Assembly: GCA_030037515.1 (NCBI GenBank)
Contig: JASHRE010000268.1
Span: forward strand, 1 to 7,886
Length of the DNA stretch: 7,886 bases
Direction of reading: 5' to 3'
Source: Candidatus Sulfotelmatobacter sp.
Lineage (GTDB): Bacteria > Acidobacteriota > Terriglobia > Terriglobales > Acidobacteriaceae
The notes under the pieces were generated by a model. The model was not told the DNA's origin. It saw only the letters and a program-made list of their open reading frames with translations, and did not search any database. Below are positions 1 to 5,582 of this stretch, in pieces; position 1 is the stretch's first letter, and the number at the start of each line of letters is the position of its first letter. The translations under genes and the position numbers were made by a program.

Positions 1-123
1 CTCGGGTAGCCTTCCGGGTTGTGCAGACACTGCCATTTCGGCCAGCGGAATCGCGCCCAGTAAGCCCAGCATTTTTCGCCCAAACTCCCGGCGTGAATAC
101 CTGTGCAGATTAGAACCCCTCAT
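1..123 (-). CDS. Tat-exported protein, N-terminal fragment (runs off left edge)
   Basis: The first 41 codons of a minus-strand gene are present, open from an ATG at 123 to the window edge. The translation starts MRGSNLHRYSRREFGRKMLG. Residues 10-17 (SRREFGRK) fit the twin-arginine export motif S/T-R-R-x-F-x-x-K. A short hydrophobic stretch follows (about residues 18-33) with an A-x-A-like cleavage site (VSA/QP near residue 34). The protein should therefore be exported folded through the Tat system. The body lies outside the window, so its function cannot be told. Tat substrates of this style in Acidobacteriota include many sugar-isomerase-like and cofactor-binding enzymes (general knowledge, not evidence here). 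The start has no clear Shine-Dalgarno. M18 is an alternative start but would discard the twin arginines. It diverges from the gene at 220 across 96 bases. Confidence 0.72.
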   Translation of the reverse strand, partial: MRGSNLHRYSRREFGRKMLGLLGAIPLAEMAVSAQPGRLPE

Positions 124-219
124 TTTTCGGATTGCTTAAATGTTAAATGATTCCGGCCACTTTCGCAGCCTTTCTGCCCCAAATAATACGAATCTCCCGT
201 AAAATTAAGGGGTTCTCCG
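124..219. promoter_or_regulatory. Divergent intergenic region with RBS for the 220 gene
   Basis: These 96 bases separate two divergent starts and must hold promoters for both unless translation is uncoupled. The stretch is AT-richer than the flanking genes. A Shine-Dalgarno (AAGGGG, 207-212) sits 7 bases before the ATG at 220 and fixes that start. TAATAC (184-189) and TAAAAT (200-205) resemble -10 boxes for the plus gene. Neither has a good -35, and the second lies too close to the ribosome binding site. No strong minus-strand promoter was found. Confidence 0.4.
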
Positions 220-1206
220 ATGCAACGTTTCACTCGAATCCTTCTTCATCTGCTGTTGGCTGCGCTTATAGGATTTGGCGGCGCCGTCTTGTTCGTCCAC
301 TTTCGCCGTCATCCCCTTACCCTGTCCGGGGCGGTCACGGTCCAAAGTTCCGATTTCCGCAAGGAACTGCCTATTTCGAACGTCGAAATCAGAGTGGCAG
401 ACGGTTTGGCCTTGGCTCCCGCCAAATCGAACTCGTCGGGTTTCTTTGCTTTGCGCCTGCTGAAACGAGTGCGACGCGGCCAGCCGATCACGCTGAGCTT
501 TCGTCATCCTGGATATCAGCCGCTCGATTTGCACGATGTCGCCGCGGACAAGCTTTATATCGCGCACATGCAGCCGATTCCGCCCAAACCCCGGTCGGAG
601 TCGGGCAAACCGTCGGTAAAGATCGGTAACATCGTGGTGCGCTACTCTTTCAAGACATTGCGTTCCATCGATGTTGGCAGCGCCGTGAAAACCTTCGCAA
701 TCGTAAACAAGGCCAACATTCCCTGCAATCGCGGTCCCGTCTGCTCGCCCGATGGCAAATGGAAGGCTGGCATCGGCACACTTAGCTTGAGCGCGGGGCC
801 AGGCAATGAATTCCATAACGCCCGTCTTTCATGCATCGCCGGGCCTTGTCCGTTCACCGAGGTTCTGTCAGACAACTTTGCCCAAGGCGGTCCGACGCTG
901 ACGGCAAAAGTGCTCAACTGGTCCGACACCACGATCTTTCTCGTCGAAGCCGAAGTCAACCACTTCCTCGTGGCACAGACCGAACATCAGTCGTATCCCG
1001 TGATCTTCGACCGCACGCTCGATTTTACTCTGCCCGCCGACGCCGAAGGACTGAGCCTGCAAGCCGATATTGGCGGAGAAAACATCATTTTTCCACTTGG
1101 TCCGGATCTGCTTCTGAGTTGGGCCACTTGCGAGGACGAAGTCAGCCAAAACCAGACCAAGCTCTACCGCTGTGAAGCCAAGCCGGGTTATCTGCTGCAA
1201 CCCTAG
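220..1206 (+). CDS. Membrane-anchored protein of unknown function with carboxypeptidase-regulatory-like domain
   Basis: A 328-residue protein that I do not recognise as a named family. Residues 7-27 form one hydrophobic segment (LLHLLLAALIGFGGAVLFV) after a basic start and before HFRR. This suggests a signal anchor with the rest outside the cytoplasm. Residues 33-117 look like a carboxypeptidase-regulatory-like/transthyretin-type beta sandwich: a beta strand SGAVTV, a variable loop, then SNSSGFFALRL, and a later SFRHPGYQPLDL. Such domains are common in Acidobacteriota surface proteins. Residues 120-135 are a Pro/Lys/Ser linker. The C-terminal 190 residues are probably beta-rich and contain all six cysteines (169, 175, 205, 210, 304, 318), which fits three disulfides in an oxidising compartment. 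No catalytic motif is visible. The ATG at 220 is preceded by AAGGGG at 7 bases. The gene appears monocistronic, with TAG at 1204-1206. Confidence 0.75.
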   Translation: MQRFTRILLHLLLAALIGFGGAVLFVHFRRHPLTLSGAVTVQSSDFRKELPISNVEIRVADGLALAPAKSNSSGFFALRLLKRVRRGQPITLSFRHPGYQPLDLHDVAADKLYIAHMQPIPPKPRSESGKPSVKIGNIVVRYSFKTLRSIDVGSAVKTFAIVNKANIPCNRGPVCSPDGKWKAGIGTLSLSAGPGNEFHNARLSCIAGPCPFTEVLSDNFAQGGPTLTAKVLNWSDTTIFLVEAEVNHFLVAQTEHQSYPVIFDRTLDFTLPADAEGLSLQADIGGENIIFPLGPDLLLSWATCEDEVSQNQTKLYRCEAKPGYLLQP

Positions 1207-1437
1207 CCTAAGGGTCAAAAACCAGCCAATGATGTCGGTGTGGTTGGCAACAACGCGACCCCTCGGCCAATTTGCGATTTCCGCGCCTGCCCAGTCAGAG
1301 CTTCCTCGTACGCCTGCGGGAACGTTAATTTGCTGTTGTCTTAGCGCCTCATTGAACTCATGAGTCCATCGGAGACACGTTTGGGATCCGTTTCGCGCGG
1401 CAGCCCTTCGGCGGCAACGTGCCAGGGCAAAGCGGTT

Positions 1438-1462
1438 GGGGAGGACACAGGCGTGTCCCCCC
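1438..1462. repeat. G/C-rich bulged palindrome, REP-like candidate
   Basis: The left arm is GGGG-A-GGACAC and the right arm is GTGTCC-CCCC, around the 4-base loop AGGC. That gives ten base pairs with a single bulged A at 1442. It lies between converging genes, the usual place for dispersed REP-type palindromes. No T-run follows on either strand, so it is not a classical intrinsic terminator. Whether it is repeated elsewhere in the genome cannot be seen from this window. Confidence 0.45.
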
Positions 1463-1509
1463 GCGCCAGCGTTACAGTGGTGGGGAACAAACCGGGTGCC
1501 GCAACTGCT

Positions 1510-1528
1510 CAGGCGAAGCGAACGCCTG
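1510..1528 (-). terminator. Hairpin after the aminotransferase gene, possible U-less terminator
   Basis: A perfect 6-base inverted repeat (CAGGCG/CGCCTG) closes a 7-base loop. It begins 23 bases beyond the aminotransferase TAA on the minus strand. It is well placed for ending the coaD-aminotransferase transcript, but no U-tract follows, so termination is inferred from position and shape only. Confidence 0.33.
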
Positions 1529-1551
1529 CGGGCGGGGCGTGGCTCAGTTCC

Positions 1552-2748
1552 TTACAGCGCGCCGAAAAACTTGTGCATGCGTTCCAGTCCGCGATCCAGT
1601 TCCGCCTTGGAGGTCGCGTAGGAAACCCGAATGTTCTCGCTCGTGCCGAAACCCTCGCCCGGCACAGTTGCCACATGCGCTTCCCGCAAGAGCCGACTCG
1701 CCACATCGGAGGCCGACTTCAACCCGCCGCGTCCAAGGAAAGACGAAATGTTCGGGTACGCGTAGAACGCGCCCTCCGGAGTGGAGCAACTAACGCCGGG
1801 AATCGAGCGCAGCCCTTTGACAACGTGATCGCGCAGTTGAATGTATTCGCGCCGCATCTGCTCGACACACTCCTGCGGTCCTCTGAGGGCGGCAACGCCG
1901 GCTTTTTGGACAATCGACGTCGGATTCGACGTGGACTGGCTCTGCAGCTTTGACATCGCGGCGGTCACAGCGGCCGGAGCCAGAGCGTATCCAAGACGCC
2001 AGCCGGTCATCGCGTAAGTTTTCGAGAGCGACCCGAGCAAGACGAAGCGTTCTTTGTACTCGCGCAATCCTCCGACCGAGAAAGTCCCGTCGGTGTAGTT
2101 CAGGTAGACGTAGCACTCGTCCGACAGAACCCAGATACCCCGGTGATGCGCCAGCCGAACCACCGCGGTCATATCTTCCCGGCTCATCACCGCGCCCGAG
2201 GGATTCGAAGGCGAATTCAGAATGATGGCTTTCGTTCGCGGCGTCACCAGGCGCGCGACCATTTCCGCGGTGACGCGAAAGCCTTGTGCTTCATCGGCAC
2301 GGAGCAGCACGCAGTCGCCGCCGGCGTAACGCACGATGTCTTTGAACGAAACCCAATAAGGTACGGGCAGGATGACTTCGTCGCCGTGATCGACCAGAAC
2401 CTGAATCGCATTGAACAGCGCCTGCTTGCCGCCCACTGACGCAATGACTTCCTCGCGCCGGTAATCGGAATCGAAATCCACCTTGTGGCGATGCGCAATC
2501 GCGTCCCGCAATTCTGCCGTGCCCGCAACGGCGGTGTACTTGGTGAAATTGCCCTGGATCGCGGCAATGGCCGCGTCTTTAATGTGCTGCGGAGTGGGGA
2601 AATGGGGCTCGCCTGCGCCGAAATCAACAACATCGATGCCTTGCGAGCGGAGCTTATCGGCTTCGGCTACGACCGCCATGGTGGCGGAGGGTTCGATGCG
2701 GTTGATGCGGTTGGTCAGACGTAGTGCTTCGGTGGTGGCCGTGGTCAT
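1552..2748 (-). CDS. PLP-dependent class I aminotransferase (aspartate/prephenate aminotransferase type)
   Basis: A full-length 398-residue fold-type I aminotransferase resembling the class I-beta aspartate aminotransferases, several of which also transaminate prephenate to arogenate. Family motifs occur in order: FGAGEPHFPTP (43-53), YTAVAGTAELR (71-81), GGKQALFNA (106-114), PYWVSF (130-135), NSPSNPSGAV (178-187, with N182 near the cofactor), SDECYVYLNY (209-218, with D210 for the pyridine nitrogen and Y213), SLSKTYAMTGWRLGY (240-254, with K243 the Schiff-base lysine), QSTSNPTS (271-278) and ENIRVSYATS (371-380, with R374 binding the substrate carboxylate). No catalytic residue is missing. 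The enzyme should be cytosolic. Aspartate versus prephenate use cannot be decided from motifs. Its ATG overlaps the coaD stop by ATGA (2745-2748), so translation is coupled to coaD. A purine-rich Shine-Dalgarno (AAGGAAGG) lies inside the coaD end. Confidence 0.93.
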   Translation of the reverse strand: MTTATTEALRLTNRINRIEPSATMAVVAEADKLRSQGIDVVDFGAGEPHFPTPQHIKDAAIAAIQGNFTKYTAVAGTAELRDAIAHRHKVDFDSDYRREEVIASVGGKQALFNAIQVLVDHGDEVILPVPYWVSFKDIVRYAGGDCVLLRADEAQGFRVTAEMVARLVTPRTKAIILNSPSNPSGAVMSREDMTAVVRLAHHRGIWVLSDECYVYLNYTDGTFSVGGLREYKERFVLLGSLSKTYAMTGWRLGYALAPAAVTAAMSKLQSQSTSNPTSIVQKAGVAALRGPQECVEQMRREYIQLRDHVVKGLRSIPGVSCSTPEGAFYAYPNISSFLGRGGLKSASDVASRLLREAHVATVPGEGFGTSENIRVSYATSKAELDRGLERMHKFFGAL

Positions 2749-3287
2749 GCCTTCCTTTTCCTTTTCCTTGAGACTTCGATCAATTCGGGTTGCAACTTGT
2801 ACGCGGGATCGAGTTTTTCGCGCAGTTTGTGTTCGACGATTTCGGGGACAAGACCCTTCACCGGCCCTCCGGCCTGCGCGACCTCACGCACCAGGCGCGA
2901 ACTCACGTACGAATACTTGTCGGCGGGCATCATGAAGACGGTCTCGAGCGTTGGTTCGAGTTTGCGGTTCATCAGCGCCATCTGCAGCTCGTATTCGTAG
3001 TCGCTGATGGCGCGAATGCCGCGCAGCACGCAGGTCGCTTCGATCGATTTCGCGTACTCGACCATCAAGCCATCGAATGTATCGATGCGGACGTTGGACA
3101 GATCGGCCGTGAGTTCGCGTAGCATATCGGCGCGCTCGGCGACGCTGAACATCGGACTCTTTTCCGAATTGCGCAGGATGGCGACCACCAGCTCATCAAA
3201 AATTTTCGCGCCGCGCTGAATCAGGTCCAGATGACCGTTGGTGGGTGGATCGAACGATCCGGGATAGATGGCCGTGCCTTTGTTCAA
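2745..3287 (-). CDS. coaD: Phosphopantetheine adenylyltransferase
   Basis: CoaD catalyses ATP + 4'-phosphopantetheine to dephospho-CoA + PPi, the penultimate step of coenzyme A synthesis. The 180 residues show the nucleotidyltransferase signature YPGSFDPPTNGHLDLI (8-23), with the T-x-G-H motif at T16-H19. Other motifs are NSEKSPMFS (40-48), LRGIRAISDYEYELQMALMNR (about 88-108) and YSYVSSRLVREVA (125-137), the counterpart of the family's ISS/T motif. The body matches the usual length of about 160 residues. The excess is a C-terminal tail ending in alternating R and K (174-179). The start is TTG at 3287, with only a weak GAGG before it. No in-frame ATG or GTG occurs between it and an upstream TAG, and the N-terminus aligns naturally. 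It lies downstream of recA on the same strand after 206 bases and overlaps the aminotransferase by 4 bases. Confidence 0.95.
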   Translation of the reverse strand: MNKGTAIYPGSFDPPTNGHLDLIQRGAKIFDELVVAILRNSEKSPMFSVAERADMLRELTADLSNVRIDTFDGLMVEYAKSIEATCVLRGIRAISDYEYELQMALMNRKLEPTLETVFMMPADKYSYVSSRLVREVAQAGGPVKGLVPEIVEHKLREKLDPAYKLQPELIEVSRKRKRKA

Positions 3288-3493
3288 GCTTTGCCTCGCC
3301 TGCTGCGCTGGCGTTGCTGAGTTCGCGCGGACGACAAACAGATTCTATGCGGGCGGAAGCGAGGATGGCAATTGAGACGTTTTTGCAGCCGGGTTTTCCC
3401 GAGCGGAGCCGGGATCCTGGCTTTGCTGTGCATGACAATTTTAAAAACTCGGGGTCACAATCTGCCAAAGCCGCGCCCTGGCAGGCCGGACCC
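3288..3493 (-). promoter_or_regulatory. recA-coaD intergenic region, candidate coaD promoter
   Basis: On the minus strand, TTGGCA (3468-3463, five of six to the -35 consensus) and TAAAAT (3443-3438, five of six to the -10) are 19 bases apart, slightly long for sigma-70. If used, transcription would start near 3431 with a leader of about 145 bases. The -35 falls inside the hairpin after recA. A small CGGG-TTTT-CCCG stem-loop also occurs around 3390-3405. No gene is credible here. Confidence 0.3.
3462..3484 (-). terminator. Hairpin just after recA, weak terminator candidate
   Basis: Arms CTGCCA and TGGCAG form a 6-base stem around an 11-base loop, starting 9 bases past the recA TAA on the minus strand. 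The next T-run (TTTTT) comes about 13 bases later rather than directly after the stem. Read-through into coaD is therefore plausible. Confidence 0.25.
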
Positions 3494-4594
3494 TTACCGT
3501 TTTGCCGCCACGATCGGCGGCTTCACCGATTCCGTCCCGGTCGGCATGGTTGCAACTTTCCCAGTGGTTCCGGTGCTCGCTCCGGCGGCCTGCGCCTGCG
3601 GTGCTGCGAGTCCCAGCGCCTTACGGACTTCTGTATCCAGCTTGGCCATGACATCCTTATTGTCTTTCAAGAACTGGCGGGCGTTTTCGCGTCCCTGGCC
3701 GATGCGTTCGCTTTTGTAGCTGAACCACGAGCCGGATTTGTCGACGATATTGTTGTTGACGGCGAGATCCAGCAGGTCGCCTTCGCGCGAAATGCCTTCA
3801 CCATAAAGAATGTCGAACTCGGCTTCGCGGAACGGCGCCGCGACTTTATTCTTGACGACTTTCACCTTCGTTCGCGAGCCGACCACCATCTCGCCCTCTT
3901 TGATGGCAGCGATGCGGCGGATATCGATGCGCACGGACGAATAGAATTTCAGCGCCCGTCCGCCGGTTGTCGTTTCCGGGTTCCCAAACATGACGCCGAT
4001 TTTTTCGCGAATCTGATTTATGAAGATCAGGCAGGTGCGTGACTTTGAAACCGTTCCAGTCAGCTTGCGCAGGGCCTGTGACATGAGCCGCGCCTGCAGG
4101 CCGACATGGCTGTCTCCCATCTCGCCATCGAGTTCAGCCTTCGGAACCAGAGCCGCAACCGAATCGACAACCAGAACATCGATCGCATTCGAGCGCACCA
4201 GCGCCTCGGTGATTTCGAGCGCCTGCTCGCCGTAATCCGGCTGGGAGACGAGAAGGTTATCGACATCGACACCCAGCTTTTTTGCATAGCCGGGGTCGAG
4301 CGCGTGCTCAGCATCAACAAACGCGGCCATGCCCCCGGATTTCTGCGCCTCGGCAATGACCTGTAGAGTGATCGTCGTTTTGCCTGAAGATTCAGGACCG
4401 AAGACCTCAATCACCCGTCCGCGGGGGAATCCACCCACGCCCAAAGCAGAATCAAAAGAAATCGCTCCCGTCGAGATCACCGAGATCGGGACGATCGCTT
4501 CTTTCGATCCCAACCGCATGATCGAGCCTTTGCCGAATTGTTTTTCAATTTGTGAAACTGCGAGGTCGATCGCTTTGCCCCGTTCGTCCGCCAT
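3494..4594 (-). CDS. recA: Recombinase RecA
   Basis: RecA forms ATP-dependent filaments on single-stranded DNA, drives strand exchange, and triggers self-cleavage of LexA in the SOS response. The 366-residue product has the full core: Walker A GPESSGKT (66-73), catalytic E96 in DAEHALD, Walker B LVVDS (141-145, with D144), loop L1 around GEMGDSHVG (157-165), and loop L2 from Q194 through GNPETTTGGRALKFY (204-218). No intein interrupts it. The ATG at 4594 is chosen because AAGGAG lies 6 bases before it and MADERGKAIDLAVSQIEKQFGKGSIM matches RecA N-termini in register. An in-frame GTG at 4651 lies upstream of the likely -10 box and is rejected. The last 35 residues are Ala/Thr/Gly-rich and end in AAKR, without the acidic tail of E. 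coli RecA. No recX is visible beside it. Confidence 0.98.
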   Translation of the reverse strand: MADERGKAIDLAVSQIEKQFGKGSIMRLGSKEAIVPISVISTGAISFDSALGVGGFPRGRVIEVFGPESSGKTTITLQVIAEAQKSGGMAAFVDAEHALDPGYAKKLGVDVDNLLVSQPDYGEQALEITEALVRSNAIDVLVVDSVAALVPKAELDGEMGDSHVGLQARLMSQALRKLTGTVSKSRTCLIFINQIREKIGVMFGNPETTTGGRALKFYSSVRIDIRRIAAIKEGEMVVGSRTKVKVVKNKVAAPFREAEFDILYGEGISREGDLLDLAVNNNIVDKSGSWFSYKSERIGQGRENARQFLKDNKDVMAKLDTEVRKALGLAAPQAQAAGASTGTTGKVATMPTGTESVKPPIVAAKR

Positions 4595-4600
4595 GGGTGG

Positions 4601-4606
4601 CTCCTT
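4601..4606 (-). promoter_or_regulatory. recA ribosome binding site
   Basis: AAGGAG on the minus strand lies 6 bases before the ATG at 4594. It decides this start over the in-frame GTG at 4651. Confidence 0.85.
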
Positions 4607-4636
4607 ATATAAGTGCAAAATAATTAAGCTGGCCGG

Positions 4637-4671
4637 ATTATACATTCGCACGGAAGCGAAAAAAAAGCGAA
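4637..4671 (-). promoter_or_regulatory. recA promoter with TTCGC/GCGAA half-site cluster
   Basis: Reading the minus strand, a perfect TATAAT (4642-4637) is preceded directly by TG. That would give a start near 4630 and a leader of about 35 bases. The -35 position falls in a T-run and is poor. Immediately upstream are TTCGC (4671-4667), TTCGC (4660-4656) and GCGAA (4649-4645). The last two make a 16-base dyad, TTCGC-N6-GCGAA, ending 2 bases before the -10. All three half-sites are 11 bases apart. A repressor bound here would block RNA polymerase. LexA is the obvious candidate for recA, but the motif is not one of the LexA boxes I know. Confidence 0.6.
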
Positions 4672-4713
4672 TTATGATGTTTCTCTGTGGAACGCTCCAA
4701 AGCGGAACTTCAC

Positions 4714-4848
4714 ATGCCCTACGTCGCTCGCAGCAAGCGTCGACCTTTTTCAGGTAGCCGGCGCAGCAAGCCCCCTCAAAGCTCGACTGGAACGAAAGTT
4801 ATTGCCTCTGCATCTAAAATACCGAGATGCTGCGAGTTGAGGGACTGA
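4714..4848 (+). CDS. Possible 44-residue basic ORF overlapping the lolD start
   Basis: The ORF runs from ATG 4714 to TGA 4846-4848 and begins MPYVARSKRRPFSGSRRSK. It is rich in R, S and K. It overlaps the first 22 bases of lolD in another frame, so it could act as a coupling leader for a gene that lacks its own Shine-Dalgarno. No good ribosome binding site precedes it and I recognise no homologue, so it may well be chance. Confidence 0.15.
   Translation: MPYVARSKRRPFSGSRRSKPPQSSTGTKVIASASKIPRCCELRD
4813..4826 (+). promoter_or_regulatory. -10-like element directly before lolD, possible leaderless start
   Basis: TAAAAT (4815-4820) ends 6 bases before the lolD ATG, so a start from it would fall on or next to the initiation codon. 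No Shine-Dalgarno exists here; only GAG abuts the ATG. No convincing sigma-70 -35 is found. GGAAC at 4789-4793 plus TCTAA at 4813-4817 loosely resembles an ECF-type promoter, which is speculative. Confidence 0.3.
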
Positions 4849-5516
4849 AGAAGGTTTTTCGGTCGGGCGAGTCGAACCTGGTGTTATTTGAAAATCTGTC
4901 GTTCGCAGTGAGGCGGGGGGAGATGCTCGCAATCGTCGGCGAGTCAGGAGCGGGCAAGAGCACCTTGTTGCACATCCTGAGCTCTCTTGATCGTGCTTCT
5001 GCGGGTGACGTATACTGCGCCAACTTGCACCTGAATTCGCTGTCACAGGACCAAGCCGCGGATTTTCGCAATCGCGAGACAGGGTTTGTGTGGCAGTTTC
5101 ATTATCTGCTGCCCGAATTCACAGCCGTGGAAAACGTCGCCATGCCGCTGTTGTTGCGGGGCCAGGCCTGGGAGCAGGTCGAACCGGAGGCTTTGCGCTG
5201 GCTGAGCGAGGTCGGACTGGGAGACAGGGCCCGTCACCGTTCGGGTGAGCTTTCCGGCGGAGAGCAACAGCGCGTCGCGCTGGCCCGGGCGTTGATCACG
5301 CGTCCGAAGCTTCTGCTGGCCGACGAACCGACCGGCGATCTCGATGGACAGACGGCCGAAGCGGTGTTCGCTCTGATCTCCCGACTGCATCAAGAGCACC
5401 AACTCACCTCCCTGATCGCAACGCACAACTTATCTTTCGCACGACGGTGCCATCGCGTGTTGCGGTTGCGCCGCGGTATAGCAGAGGAGGTTTCTCCGGA
5501 GTCGCTGCCGGCCTGA
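4827..5516 (+). CDS. lolD: ABC transporter ATP-binding protein, LolD/MacB-type
   Basis: A 229-residue cytoplasmic ATPase subunit of the LolD/MacB/FtsE-like branch. LolD powers the release of lipoproteins from the inner membrane together with LolC/E-type permeases. Motifs in order are Walker A GESGAGKS (38-45), Q-loop Q90 in FVWQFHYLLPEFTAVENVAMP (87-107, typical of LolD), signature LSGGEQQR (142-149), Walker B LLLADEP (162-168) with catalytic E167, D-loop GDLD (170-173) and switch H200 in ATHN. All ATPase residues are intact. An in-frame TAA at 4815-4817 precludes any earlier start, so ATG 4827 is the first possible. It lacks a Shine-Dalgarno. No permease gene is adjacent: recA diverges upstream and clpC follows 246 bases downstream. 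The partner must be elsewhere, so the symbol is by similarity only; a MacB-type role is the alternative. Confidence 0.88.
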   Translation: MLRVEGLKKVFRSGESNLVLFENLSFAVRRGEMLAIVGESGAGKSTLLHILSSLDRASAGDVYCANLHLNSLSQDQAADFRNRETGFVWQFHYLLPEFTAVENVAMPLLLRGQAWEQVEPEALRWLSEVGLGDRARHRSGELSGGEQQRVALARALITRPKLLLADEPTGDLDGQTAEAVFALISRLHQEHQLTSLIATHNLSFARRCHRVLRLRRGIAEEVSPESLPA

Positions 5517-5582
5517 GTGAAGGACGGGAGAAGCAAAATTAGTCCGAGAAAGTGCAACGGAGTTTTCGCAGATGGAGCTGAT

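Larger units (their letters stand above)
1207..1551. other. Convergent intergenic gap, palindromes but no credible gene
   Basis: This 345-base gap lies between two genes that converge. I see no coding region: open frames here are short or extend into the antisense of the aminotransferase. It holds a loose stem GCCAA (1225-1229)/TTGGC (1244-1248) just after the plus-strand stop. It also holds a 10-base palindrome ACTCATGAGT (1356-1365), a G/C-rich bulged hairpin (1438-1462) and a clean hairpin (1510-1528). An 11-base direct repeat, ACGCCTGCGGG, occurs at 1310-1320 and 1522-1532. None of the hairpins is followed by a T-run. Confidence 0.6.

Noticed and set aside
205..816. 203-codon minus-strand ORF opposite the 328-residue gene
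   Set aside because: The plus frame has a ribosome binding site, a signal anchor and protein-like composition; the minus frame has none of these.
1360..1953. 197-codon plus-strand ORF over the aminotransferase 3' end
   Set aside because: It lies antisense to conserved aminotransferase motifs, is Arg/Ala/Pro-rich without recognisable motifs, and starts in the palindrome-rich gap.
3196..3468. 90-codon minus-strand ORF upstream of and into coaD
   Set aside because: It overlaps the coaD signature in another frame and shows no family motif or ribosome binding site.
3245..4042. 265-codon plus-strand ORF spanning the recA-coaD gap
   Set aside because: Most of it is antisense to recA, whose frame has full conserved motifs; the composition is that of a shadow frame.
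4595..4651. N-terminal extension of RecA from GTG 4651
   Set aside because: It would begin upstream of the perfect TATAAT at 4637-4642, and AAGGAG at 4601-4606 supports ATG 4594.
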